A stretch of DNA of 39,323 bases. It comes from Bryobacterales bacterium. Lineage in GTDB: Bacteria; Acidobacteriota; Terriglobia; Bryobacterales; Bryobacteraceae. Shown one piece after another: positions 7,068-15,795 of this stretch. The DNA lies in the NCBI GenBank assembly GCA_003135055.1, contig PLDF01000464.1, positions 1 to 39,323 of the forward strand, read 5' to 3'. The translations under genes were made by a program, and so were the position numbers. The first letter of the stretch is position 1. Every line of letters begins with the position of its first letter. The notes beneath the pieces were generated by a model. It was given only the letters and a program-made list of their open reading frames with translations, searched no databases and was not told where the DNA came from.

Positions 7068-10000
7068 TCAGAAGTTATACTTGAGCGCGAACTGAATCTG
7101 GCGCATGGACGCCCTGGTCGAAGTAATGTAACCGAAATTCGACGGGGGCGCCACACCCGAGCTGTTATTCCAGCTTGCGCTCGGAGTACCCAATTCCACA
7201 TGGTTGGGGGAGTTGAACATTTCCATGCGGAACTGAAGAGCGTGTCCTTCGCGGATCCGGAAATCCTTGATGACCGAGAAATCGATGTTGACTTGTCTCG
7301 GTCCTCTCAGATTGTCGCGCGCGCAGTCTCCGAACGTGCCGGGAGTGTTGTTGACGAACGCCTTCGGGTTAAACCAACCGTTTTGGTTGGGATTGGGCAG
7401 TACCTCATTCACGCCCGCAAGGCAACTGAGCCGCGAGCCGTTCGGCGAGAAGACCACGCCTGCCGAATCGTAGGTAGACGTCTCGGTCACCGAGCCGCTT
7501 TGAGCCGTGGTTATGGTACTCAACTGCCAGCTGCCAACCACCTCGTTCACAATCCCGCCGTGATTCAGAAAGCGCTGACCTTTACCGAATGGCAGCGTGT
7601 AGAGCACCGACGCGACGAAACGCTGCGGCACGTTGAAGTCCGAGGGGCCCCATTCGCACGTATGGGGGCAGAGCGAGTTCTCGGGCACGAAGTCGTTCCC
7701 GGGACCGCGGATGGCGCTGCCGTCATCCAGGGATTTAGAAAACGTGTAGGCCAGCAAGGTGGTCAGATTCGTTCCGAAACGCTGGGTCAACTTGCCGCTG
7801 ACGCCGTTGAAGTTCGCGGTGCCGTCGGCATGCAGATACTGTATTCCCTGACTCCCAAATTCCGGATAGGGCAAGCGGGTAACCACGGCGGCGGTTCCGG
7901 CAACGGGCTGGCCCGCATTAATCAGGTCGTCCAGATGGCGGCTTTGCGAGCCATTGTAACCGACCTCCAGAGTAGTGGATTTGCCGAGAGTGCGCTGGAC
8001 ATTGAGCACGTACTGCATACTGTAGGTGGTCGGCAGGTGCGGGTTCACGCCCCAGGTAAGGCCGATGGGGATGGTCGCCGGAAGCGCTGCCGCATTGATG
8101 AAATTGGTATAGCCAAACGTTGGCTGCCCATAAGTGGTTGGGGCTACCTGCCCCGTTCGGCCTCCCAGTCCGCGATTGAGATCGAAGATCGAGTTCTTGC
8201 TTTCCTGCGAGTAGAAGATCCCGAAACCGGTGCGGACCGACCATTTGTCCGACGGGCTATAGGCGATCCCGAGCCGCGGGGCGAGGTTGAGGAAATTGGT
8301 GTTGACCAACCGGGAGCCCAGCCTTCCGTCCCGGACAGTTTGCAGAGGAGGGGACCCGGCGACGCTCGCTCCTATGGATTGCCAATAGGGCTGGTACCGG
8401 AACTCGAGGTTTTGGTAGAAATCCCCGCTGCCCGCGCGGACGTAAACCGGATGTTGGGCCAGATTCGCCACATCCGCGGTCGCGGAAAGCGGCGAATTCA
8501 GATCGACGCTCACCTCGTTGCCGGACAGGTCTTTCATCGGCTGCGCCACCTCCCACCGCAGACCCAAGCTGAGGGTCAGGCGCGGCTTCACCCTCCAGGT
8601 GTCGTCGATGTAAGCCGACCATTCGTTATTGGTGAAATTGGCCGAAGCCAGCGCCACGGCAATGATGGTGTCATACGTATTGCCCATCAGGAAGTCCGCG
8701 CCCGCGTAGCCGCCGGTCTGCGTGCTTGCCGTAACGGTGTTCGTGAACTGGCCGTTAAAAAAGAACTGGCCGCGGGGGAATTCGTTTCCAACCTGCGGAA
8801 ACTCGTCATACCGGTACTCTCCGCCCATGCGCAGCGAATGCTTCCCGATCACCCATGAGAAATTGTCCACGCCCTGGTAAATCTTGTCGTTGATTTGGAA
8901 TGGCTCGCTGGTAGGGTTGCCGAAGCTGCTCAGATTGTTGCTCATCTGGACGTTGGGGATGCCCCACGAATTCTTGTCCGTAATGGTTACCGGTATGTTC
9001 ATTTCCTGATCCACATTCTCGACGCCCGCCAATTGCTGGGTGATATTGTTGAACAGCGAGTTGTAGCCGAACCGCGCCTCGTTCACTTTGGTCGGCGAAA
9101 TGGTCCGGACGTTGGAAAGGACCCACTGGCTGGCCCGGGTGAACAGAACGCTCCCGTCGTCGGTAGTGATGCCGGGGGTAACGGTATTTTCGTTGGTCCA
9201 ACTGTAGCGGCCAAACCACTGCGAGTTCGCGCTCTCGTTGAAATCGATGCGCTCGGTGACATTGTTCTTGTTGACCGGCGTGTCCGCCCCGTATTGGTAA
9301 TTATTCACCGGCAGCCCCGATTTGGCTGGCTGATTCGGCAGTGGATAGTACTTCAGCAAAATCACCGAGTCCGGGTCGATGCGGTTGGCGGGGATCTGAT
9401 TCCCGGGGAAAGGCGAAGAAGTAATATTGGGGAATGTCCCAACGCGCGAGAGCGGATCTTGCAAAGTAGTAGGGATGGCGGAAAAATCGCCGGTCCGCAT
9501 GGCGGCCGTCATGGTTGTGGCCAGCGACGTAACCGTTTGCCGCGACTTGTATCCTTCGTAGTTCGACATGAAGAACAGCCGGTCCTTTCCGTTGAAGAGC
9601 TTCGGAATCCGAACCGGCCCTCCCAGCGTGTAGCCATATTGATTCTGGCGGTATGGCGTCCTGGCTGGAGAGGGGTTGGTCGCGGTGCGGGTGGCCGAGA
9701 GGAAGTCGTAACTCCTGGCGTCCAGAAGGTCGTTGCGCAGGAATTCCCAGGCGGATCCATGGTAAGCGTTCGAGCCGGGTTTGCTCGAGACATTGACCTG
9801 TCCGGCTTCCCTGCCGAACTCCGCGGGATAGATCCCGGACTGAACCTTGAATTCCTGCAGAGCGTCGACGGACGGCTGCAGGATGTAGGTGTTGAAATCG
9901 ACGTCGGTGTTGGTGATGCCGTCCAAGGTGTAATTGGACCACGTCGCCCGCGCGCCGCTCATGGCGATGGTGAGAGTGGAGCGCGAGCCGCCCAGGCGGC

Positions 10001-10511
10001 TGCTCGCCTGCTGGGCGGGAGTAAATCCGTAGTTCACGTTAGGACTCAGCGCGACCAGGCTGAAGAAGCTGCGGCCGTTCAACGGCAGATCGGCGATTCG
10101 CTGTTCCTCGATCACAGTGCCGACCGTCGCGTTTTCGGTGCTCAGCAACGCCATATTGGCGCCGACCTCGATCGTCTGCGTGGATTGTCCCACGGCAAGG
10201 GTGAAATCGACGCGCGCCGTCTCCTGCACCTGAAGCTCGACGTTCGTTTTCACGACGGTGTCGAAGCCCCCCGACATGACCTTGACGTCGTACTTTCCCG
10301 GCGTCAGATCGGGGAAACTATAAAGTCCCGCGGTGTTGGTTGGGGTCGACCGCGTCAAGTTGGTCCCAGTGTTGGTGACCGTAACGCGCGCGTTTGGAAC
10401 TAACGCGCCGCTCGGATCTCTGACTTCGCCGGTGATTTCACCACCAGTTTGAGCGGACGCGATGCCAAGCGCCGCACCCAGCAATCCCACCGCTAATGTT
10501 ATCGTTCTCAT
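7068..10511 (-). CDS. TonB-dependent receptor with N-terminal carboxypeptidase-regulatory domain (Oar-like)
   Basis: 1147 residues from the ATG at 10511, preceded by GGAGGATTGAT, a strong ribosome-binding site. The frame stays open to 11120, but that extension carries no signal peptide and is rejected. Order: signal peptide MRTITLAVGLLGAALGIASA, then a CarboxypepD_reg domain at about 22-105 (GEITGEVRDPSGALVPNARV), a plug domain at about 110-230 (IADLPLNGRSF, SNYTLDGITNTD), and a long beta-barrel ending in the aromatic FALKYNF that outer-membrane assembly requires. This receptor class is expanded in Acidobacteria and is thought to import polymeric carbohydrate or peptide material across the outer membrane with TonB/ExbBD. 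It lies downstream of and in the same direction as the IlvD-type dehydratase, but with a 780-base gap, so co-transcription is uncertain. Confidence 0.95.
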   Translation of the reverse strand: MRTITLAVGLLGAALGIASAQTGGEITGEVRDPSGALVPNARVTVTNTGTNLTRSTPTNTAGLYSFPDLTPGKYDVKVMSGGFDTVVKTNVELQVQETARVDFTLAVGQSTQTIEVGANMALLSTENATVGTVIEEQRIADLPLNGRSFFSLVALSPNVNYGFTPAQQASSRLGGSRSTLTIAMSGARATWSNYTLDGITNTDVDFNTYILQPSVDALQEFKVQSGIYPAEFGREAGQVNVSSKPGSNAYHGSAWEFLRNDLLDARSYDFLSATRTATNPSPARTPYRQNQYGYTLGGPVRIPKLFNGKDRLFFMSNYEGYKSRQTVTSLATTMTAAMRTGDFSAIPTTLQDPLSRVGTFPNITSSPFPGNQIPANRIDPDSVILLKYYPLPNQPAKSGLPVNNYQYGADTPVNKNNVTERIDFNESANSQWFGRYSWTNENTVTPGITTDDGSVLFTRASQWVLSNVRTISPTKVNEARFGYNSLFNNITQQLAGVENVDQEMNIPVTITDKNSWGIPNVQMSNNLSSFGNPTSEPFQINDKIYQGVDNFSWVIGKHSLRMGGEYRYDEFPQVGNEFPRGQFFFNGQFTNTVTASTQTGGYAGADFLMGNTYDTIIAVALASANFTNNEWSAYIDDTWRVKPRLTLSLGLRWEVAQPMKDLSGNEVSVDLNSPLSATADVANLAQHPVYVRAGSGDFYQNLEFRYQPYWQSIGASVAGSPPLQTVRDGRLGSRLVNTNFLNLAPRLGIAYSPSDKWSVRTGFGIFYSQESKNSIFDLNRGLGGRTGQVAPTTYGQPTFGYTNFINAAALPATIPIGLTWGVNPHLPTTYSMQYVLNVQRTLGKSTTLEVGYNGSQSRHLDDLINAGQPVAGTAAVVTRLPYPEFGSQGIQYLHADGTANFNGVSGKLTQRFGTNLTTLLAYTFSKSLDDGSAIRGPGNDFVPENSLCPHTCEWGPSDFNVPQRFVASVLYTLPFGKGQRFLNHGGIVNEVVGSWQLSTITTAQSGSVTETSTYDSAGVVFSPNGSRLSCLAGVNEVLPNPNQNGWFNPKAFVNNTPGTFGDCARDNLRGPRQVNIDFSVIKDFRIREGHALQFRMEMFNSPNHVELGTPSASWNNSSGVAPPSNFGYITSTRASMRQIQFALKYNF

Positions 10512-10861
10512 ATCAATCCTCCAACAAAGCAGAAGCGAAAACGCCTGGCAATCGTGGTCCGGCGCCACTTGGCCGCTACGCCATGCCATGGCTTGCGCGA
10601 AGTGGGACAGCTCGCTAAAGCCCACTTGCTGTTGGCGGCGCGCGGTGCTCGTCTCGCGATGCGCAAACCCCCCGGATCGGGCTGCGATCGCCTCTGGTTC
10701 CCATTTACTCCGCAGCAGGTAATGTACTGCTTGCGCGGAAGCGCGGTCCATGGTTAGCGGACATCCCGCGGCGCATGTCGCGCATTTCGTATTCGACGGT
10801 TCTGCGGCGCCGCCGGCTTCCATGGCCTGATTCATGACGCCCACCCGCGTCGTGAAGTCGA

Positions 10862-10977
10862 CAGGTCGACACGCGCCGTCTGCCGGACCTGCAACTCGAT
10901 GGCGCCGCGAACCAATTCCTGAAAACCAAGGCGCTCCCCGGGCACTCTTTCGTAATCGCGGTGCGGACGGCGCCTGT
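10862..10977 (-). pseudogene. Fragment of another TonB receptor N-terminal domain
   Basis: Two short pieces in different frames match the regulatory domain that opens the Oar-like receptors: TGAVRTAITKE (about 10977-10945) and, after a frame change, LGFQELVRGAIELQVRQTARVDL (about 10930-10862; compare QVQETARVDFTL in the neighbouring intact receptor). The rest of 10512-11293 shows no recognisable gene. The fragment suggests that a third receptor once stood directly upstream of the present one. Confidence 0.6.
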
Positions 10978-11251
10978 TGGCTGTATTCGTGAACCGGGGA
11001 AGAGCACCAGCCATACTCTCCCGGAACCGAGGCTGGAAACACGCAGGTTGCCACCCATTCGCGAACATTGCCGCCGGAAGGCGCACCAAGCCTTCGGTCC
11101 CACGAAACCCACCTCCTCACCCGTTATCACCTGGACGGTAGACTCACCCGGACGGTAGATTAGTTTACGCCACCGAGCCGGTCTCTGCAATGTGGTTGGG
11201 GTTAACGGACGCGCCGGTAACCGTTACTTTCCGCCGTAGTGGTCATAATCA

Positions 11252-11280
11252 TAGGCGCCGGTGGTTCACCGCCGGCGGGA
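11252..11280 (-). terminator. Imperfect hairpin downstream of the sugar-acid dehydratase
   Basis: CGCCGGTG and CACCGCCGGCG pair around a three-base loop with one bulged base, 14 bases past the dehydratase stop. No U-run, so the call is weak. Confidence 0.3.
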
Positions 11281-11293
11281 ATTCGGATCCAGG

Positions 11294-13021
11294 CTAGTGG
11301 ATTTCCGGTTCCTCCGGCGGCGCATCGCGTACCAGGAAATCGAAATCGCAGCCTTGGTGGGCCTGGGTTACGCGCTCCCGGTAAAGGGCAAGATATCCGC
11401 GGTCCTCTTTGGGGACCGGCTGTATCCATTGCGATCGGCGGCTCTCGAGTTCGGCTTCGGGCACAAGGAGATCCAGTTTCCGATTCGGAATATCCAGGGT
11501 AATCGCGTCGCCGTCCTTGACCAGGGCTAGCGGGCCTCCCACGTAGCTCTCCGGCGACACATGTAGAACACAGGTGCCGTATGACGTGCCGCTCATGCGC
11601 GCATCGGAGATTCGTACCATGTCCCGCACGCCGCGCCGCAATAGCTTGTTGGGAATCGGAAGCATTCCCCATTCCGGCATGCCCGGACCCCCGAGCGGCC
11701 CCGCATTCTGAAGTACCAGCACCGAGTTCTCATCCACGTTCAGATCCTCGTGCTTCATGCGCGCATCCATGTCCCGATAATCCTTGAAGACCACCGCCGG
11801 TCCCGTATGCTGCCAAAAGCGCCGATCCGCGGCGGCGGTTTTGATCACCGCGCCATCCGGAGCGAGGCTTCCGTAGAGAATCGCCGTTCCGCCGCCATCG
11901 AAGAGCGGCGCTTCGCGTCCGCGGATCACGTCGCGGTTCACCACCCGCGCGCCTTCCAGATTCTCTCCGAGCGTCTTGCCGTTCACGGTGCGGCAATCGA
12001 GATGCAAGAGATCCTTGATTTCCGCCATCAACGCGCGTAGGCCGCCCGCGTAATAGAAGTCTTCCATGAGGAACTCGCCGGAGGGCCGGATATTGGCGAG
12101 GAGGGGAACTTGGCGCGCGATTTCATCGAAGAGATGGAGGGGCAGATCGAGTCCGCGCCGCCGCGCCAGCGCCACCAGGTGAATGATGGCGTTGGTGGAG
12201 CCGCCGATCGCCATATCGACGGTGATCGCATTCCTGAAAGCGGCGAGCGTCAGGATATCGTGCGGCTTCGAGTCTTCCCACACCATATCGACGATTCGCC
12301 GGCCGCTATCCATGGCCATCCGAACGTGGTTGGAGTCCGCCGCCGGAATGGAGGATGCGCCGGGTAGCGTCATGCCCATGGCTTCGGCGAGGGCGGTCAT
12401 GGTAGAGGCGGTGCCCATAGTCATGCAGAAGCCAGGCGATCTGGCAATTCCGCATTCGATGGCATTCCAATCCGCATCGCTCAGATTTCCGGCGCAGCGC
12501 TCGGTCCAGTACTTCCAAAGATCGGTTCCGCTGCCGAGCGGCTTGCCGTTCCAGTTGCCGCGCAGCATCGGACCCGCGGGCAGGAAAATCGCCGGCAGAT
12601 TCATGCTGATTGCGCCCATCAGCAGCCCGGGCGTGGTCTTGTCGCAGCCGCCCATCAGGACCGCGCCGTCGATCGGCAGGCTGTGCAGCGCTTCCTCCGT
12701 ATCCATCGCCAACAGATTCCGATACAGCATGGGACTGGGCTTCATGAAGGTCTCGGTAATCGAGAACGCCGGGACCTCTACGGGAAAGCCGCCCGCCTGC
12801 CACACGCCGCGCTTGACGGCCTCCGCGCGCTCGCGCAAATGGGCGTGACAGGGATTGATCTCGCTCCACGTGTTCATGATCGCGATCACCGGCTTGCCGG
12901 TGAAGTCTTCGCGCCGGTAGCCCAGTTGCAACATCCGCGAGCGGTGGCCGAAACCGCGCATCGTATCCGGCCCGAACCAGCGGTAGCTGCGTAAATCCTC
13001 GGGTTTCTTTTTGGTTGTCAT
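11294..13021 (-). CDS. IlvD/Edd-family dehydratase, probably sugar-acid (aldonate) dehydratase
   Basis: 575 residues from the ATG at 13021; an in-frame extension to 13135 is not family-like. The three [2Fe-2S] cluster cysteines are C58 (INPCHAH), C126 (MGGCDKTTP) and C199 (SPGFCMTMGTAS), and K128 beside C126 is the usual Mg-binding carbamylated lysine. The opening RSYRWFGPDTMRGFGHRS and the NTWSEINPCHAHLR block resemble L-arabinonate/D-xylonate dehydratases more than biosynthetic dihydroxy-acid dehydratase, as does the absence of neighbouring ilv genes. The reaction would be dehydration of an aldonate to its 2-keto-3-deoxy acid in the cytoplasm. Neighbours are a Tat-exported unknown protein upstream and a TonB receptor downstream on the same strand, suggesting a carbohydrate-use cluster. 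The exact sugar is unknown. Confidence 0.9.
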   Translation of the reverse strand: MTTKKKPEDLRSYRWFGPDTMRGFGHRSRMLQLGYRREDFTGKPVIAIMNTWSEINPCHAHLRERAEAVKRGVWQAGGFPVEVPAFSITETFMKPSPMLYRNLLAMDTEEALHSLPIDGAVLMGGCDKTTPGLLMGAISMNLPAIFLPAGPMLRGNWNGKPLGSGTDLWKYWTERCAGNLSDADWNAIECGIARSPGFCMTMGTASTMTALAEAMGMTLPGASSIPAADSNHVRMAMDSGRRIVDMVWEDSKPHDILTLAAFRNAITVDMAIGGSTNAIIHLVALARRRGLDLPLHLFDEIARQVPLLANIRPSGEFLMEDFYYAGGLRALMAEIKDLLHLDCRTVNGKTLGENLEGARVVNRDVIRGREAPLFDGGGTAILYGSLAPDGAVIKTAAADRRFWQHTGPAVVFKDYRDMDARMKHEDLNVDENSVLVLQNAGPLGGPGMPEWGMLPIPNKLLRRGVRDMVRISDARMSGTSYGTCVLHVSPESYVGGPLALVKDGDAITLDIPNRKLDLLVPEAELESRRSQWIQPVPKEDRGYLALYRERVTQAHQGCDFDFLVRDAPPEEPEIH

Positions 13022-13234
13022 GTCAGTGGCGGCGCATTGGTCGAGCGATGGATCTGCGTGGCTATCGTGCCGGCCACCGGCATGCCCCGGCCAACAGCCA
13101 TGCACCGGGCCAGAACTCACAAGCCCGCATCGCACCGGCCCGTGATGGTTTTAAGATAACCGAAAAGCCGGGGTTTTGCGAATCCCCGGTTGCCCATGTA
13201 GATCGGTGCAACTGCTTGGCTACTGCCGGCTTTG

Positions 13235-13300
13235 GACAGGGCTCCGGCCTGTCTTTCCATTGCACCCACGAAGAACACAAGCCAGGAGGCCTGTCTTACA
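13235..13300. repeat. Pair of dispersed palindromic repeat copies
   Basis: GGACAGGGCTCCGGCCTGTC lies at 13237-13256, and GCCAGGAGGCCTGTCTTACA at about 13281-13300 is a half-copy in the opposite orientation of the element seen at 24221-24245. They fill most of the 285-base gap upstream of the dehydratase. Confidence 0.6.
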
Positions 13301-13306
13301 ATGCCT

Positions 13307-15082
13307 TCAGCACTTGAAGTCCTGGAAGGTCGAATGGCGGTCCGAACCGTGCTCTAACGCGATGTCTTTGCGTTCGTAATCGATATGCAGAGCCGAAACC
13401 ACCATCAGCGCATTCGCCACTTGCATGCGCAGGGTGAACGGATGGGCCGGGTCGCTCTGCAGGCCGGGGAAGAGATCGGAGAGCAGCAGGTGACGGCAGG
13501 CCAGCGGCGGAAAATCGGCCAGGCGCTTTTCGCCGGCGAGGCCTTGCGGCCCGAATACCTGCACCAGGGGCGTGCCGGTATTGTCGTCTTCGAACTCGAT
13601 GTTCATGATAGCCAGCAGACAATCGCGCTTACGGTCGCGGGCGCCGCCGATCACGTGGGCTCCGGAGACAATGTAGTCGCTGGCGAGATTGCCGCGCCGA
13701 TCCACCTGCCGGTACGACTTCGCGACCGCTCCGCCCGGGCGGAAATGCGTCATGGCGACGCGGCCCCAATTCACGGCGCGGACTTCGACCTTGTTCAGCG
13801 AGTGCGAAGTCTTCGGAATGGTCGCGGCGCCGAAGCCGCCCGAAAAGCCATCGGGCAGAGGCAGCGTGGCGGCATCGATGCAGCAGCTTTGGAATTCGCT
13901 TAGCCGTACCGCGCCCTGATCGGCGACTTCGGCGGGCTTGATGCGCTGCGCGTACTGTTCGTCGCGATTCGAAACCCAGGCGATGGCGCCCTCGCCGGTG
14001 GTGACGAACGGCAGCATCCACAACGCCTCTTCGGCCCAACGGCTGGAACTCAAGTACAGGCGCGACTCCAGTTGCAGATCGCCGATGCGCGCCGCCTTGA
14101 AGACCATCGGCGTATACACCATGGCCTGCGCCGGAAACGACTGCTTCGGCCCATACGGCGTCGCCCTCGCCGGCTTCACCGGAGCGTCGGCCTGGAAGTG
14201 CAGCGGGTGCTCCACGGTGAAACCGCCGCCGGAACGGCCCTTCATGAAGGTATACGCGAACGGGACGCGGTTGCTCTCGTTATGGACGACGATCACGCCG
14301 CCATCCTTCAACTTCGGCTCATTCAGCGGGGCAATGGCGAAGGCCTCGCCGGGGGTGTCGGCGGTCTTCAGATCGGCCACGGTATAGAGCGCGGTCTGGT
14401 GCGGACGCAACTCGAAGTTACGCTGCACCACCGTCCGGCCCAAACGGTCCACCGCCCGCACGCTGCCGTAGGATTCCTCTTCGTTGGGATTGAAGAGCGC
14501 GAACGCGCAGTGGTATTCCGACAAGGGCGGAAACGGCATGGAATAGTTGAACCGCCCAATCACCTGCTGCGGCGGCGCCGGATGCGCGTGGACGTTGTCG
14601 AAATTTCCGGGCAGATCCCAGCGCACGAATCCGGCGCTGAAGAGATCGCCCGCGCGCGCCACCTGCCCCGGCGAAGGCGCCACGCGAACCTTGGCGCCGC
14701 CGAAGAAGGAATCGCGCCCCGCCATCCGGCTCAGGTTCAGGAGCGCCGGCCGCATGGCGGGGATTTCCACCTTGCCCGCGTTATCGAGCTTGATCTCCTT
14801 GCCGGTGTGGTCGAACAGCAGGATCTGATACTCAGTGGCGTAGCGCGTATCGCGATACCCATCCACGCCGGGAAAGCAAGTCGCCGTCAGCAGCAATTCG
14901 GTGGAAAGATTCAGCGCGGGGTCGGCCGCGATGAACGGCGCGGCGACATCCAGCCAGCAGGCGCCCGAGGGAGCCGGAGCTATCTCCGCAGCCTGTTGGG
15001 CCGCTTGCGCCGGCGGAGCGGAAGCGGCGAGAACGGACCCCGCCAGACCCGAGAGAAAAGTGCGGCGGTCAATCGTGGTCAT
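13307..15082 (-). CDS. Tat-exported protein of unknown family
   Basis: 591 residues. It opens with a clear twin-arginine signal, DRRTFLSGLAGSVLAASAPPAQA (R6-R7, likely cleavage near residue 27), so it should be exported folded to the periplasm or surface. The mature part is rich in short hydrophobic, strand-like segments and aromatic residues. It has repeated blocks of the kind LNLSTELLLTATCFPGVDGYRDTRY, FNPNEEESYGSVRAVDRLGRTV and VFGPQGLAGEKRLADFPPL, suggesting several beta-sandwich modules. I recognise no catalytic motif or named family. It lies between VapBC and the IlvD-type dehydratase on the same strand, inside a carbohydrate-use neighbourhood, so a role in binding or processing polysaccharide is possible but unproven. 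That the gene is real is supported by length, signal and composition. Confidence 0.85.
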   Translation of the reverse strand: MTTIDRRTFLSGLAGSVLAASAPPAQAAQQAAEIAPAPSGACWLDVAAPFIAADPALNLSTELLLTATCFPGVDGYRDTRYATEYQILLFDHTGKEIKLDNAGKVEIPAMRPALLNLSRMAGRDSFFGGAKVRVAPSPGQVARAGDLFSAGFVRWDLPGNFDNVHAHPAPPQQVIGRFNYSMPFPPLSEYHCAFALFNPNEEESYGSVRAVDRLGRTVVQRNFELRPHQTALYTVADLKTADTPGEAFAIAPLNEPKLKDGGVIVVHNESNRVPFAYTFMKGRSGGGFTVEHPLHFQADAPVKPARATPYGPKQSFPAQAMVYTPMVFKAARIGDLQLESRLYLSSSRWAEEALWMLPFVTTGEGAIAWVSNRDEQYAQRIKPAEVADQGAVRLSEFQSCCIDAATLPLPDGFSGGFGAATIPKTSHSLNKVEVRAVNWGRVAMTHFRPGGAVAKSYRQVDRRGNLASDYIVSGAHVIGGARDRKRDCLLAIMNIEFEDDNTGTPLVQVFGPQGLAGEKRLADFPPLACRHLLLSDLFPGLQSDPAHPFTLRMQVANALMVVSALHIDYERKDIALEHGSDRHSTFQDFKC

Positions 15083-15139
15083 GGCAATTACGCAGTGGAC
15101 CTACAATGCTACCAAAAACAAATTGCGGCTTCGCGCCAA

Positions 15140-15499
15140 TCAGTATACCGTCACTGTCGCGCCGGCCGCCGCTTGCTTCAGCCGCCGGTCGAGAGTCCAG
15201 AGCACGCAACGAGAGAGCAGCGAGGATGCGATCAGGTGCACGTCGATCCAGCCGACTCCGAGCCTCCAGAGTTTGCGGTCTTCGATCAGTTGCAGGATCT
15301 CGGCGTCCGTCGCGGTTTTGGCGCGCGGCAGGGCGCCGAGATAGCGAAGCGTTTGCGAGCGCTCCGCGAGACACCCACATGCCAACTCGCCGCGAACCGC
15401 GGTATGCATCAGCACCAGTCCGTGATCGAGAAGCTCCTTGAGGGCTGGCCCGCCCTTACGGAAGTGCTCGATCCACACCGAAGTGTCAGCCAGGATCAT
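15140..15499 (-). CDS. vapC: VapC-type PIN-domain ribonuclease toxin
   Basis: 119 residues, the normal size for VapC. The four acidic PIN residues are D5 (LADTSVW), E38 (VRGELA), D86 (GWIDVHL) and D104 (TLDRRL), which coordinate the Mg ions used for RNA cleavage. The start codon overlaps the antitoxin stop (ATGA), the classic toxin-antitoxin arrangement. The RGEL and GWIDVHLIAS blocks are typical of the subgroup paired with short VapB antitoxins. Confidence 0.93.
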   Translation of the reverse strand: MILADTSVWIEHFRKGGPALKELLDHGLVLMHTAVRGELACGCLAERSQTLRYLGALPRAKTATDAEILQLIEDRKLWRLGVGWIDVHLIASSLLSRCVLWTLDRRLKQAAAGATVTVY

Positions 15500-15702
15500 C
15501 TTCCTCTTGCAGGTTCGGACCGGCGCCTCGGAATCGTACGCAACCCCGGCTGCGACCCGCCCATCGCGGCCAGCCGCATCGCCGCCTCCCGCGCGATCAG
15601 CGCCTCCAGGCCGGCGCGTACCAAGGCAGTCTTTTCGTCGATGCCGGTCAGCTCCCGCGCCCGCTCAACCAATTCATCGTTGATGATTAGAGTAGTTCGC
15701 AT
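15496..15702 (-). CDS. vapB: VapB-type antitoxin
   Basis: 68 residues from the ATG at 15702; an upstream open extension to 15780 lacks family features. The N-terminus MRTTLIINDELVERARELTG is the strand plus helix used by VapB proteins to bind DNA as a dimer, and the Arg-rich C-terminal tail (LRTIPRRRSEPARGR) would wrap the toxin. The stop overlaps the VapC start. Such antitoxins usually repress their own operon. Confidence 0.9.
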   Translation of the reverse strand: MRTTLIINDELVERARELTGIDEKTALVRAGLEALIAREAAMRLAAMGGSQPGLRTIPRRRSEPARGR

Positions 15703-15716
15703 ATGTATCAGTATGC
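15699..15716. promoter_or_regulatory. Short inverted repeat at the vapB start
   Basis: GCATA (15699-15703) and TATGC (15712-15716) form a 5-bp inverted repeat overlapping the vapB start codon in an AT-rich patch. It could be the VapBC operator; arms this short can also arise by chance. Confidence 0.3.
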
Positions 15717-15795
15717 ATGAATTGATGCGGAGTTGCAACTGGGGCCGTTGTTGGCGGGCAGGCGGACGCGCCTGCCCCATGGTCGTGGCGGGCGG

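Noticed and set aside
7200..10403. Two long plus-strand frames (552 and 502 codons) opposite the first TonB receptor
   Set aside because: They are antisense to a well-supported gene, show Arg/Gly-rich composition typical of GC-rich shadow frames, and have no motifs or signal.
10512..11120. N-terminal extension of the first TonB receptor
   Set aside because: The signal peptide and GGAGGATTGAT ribosome-binding site fix the start at 10511; the extension contains a decayed fragment of another receptor in other frames.
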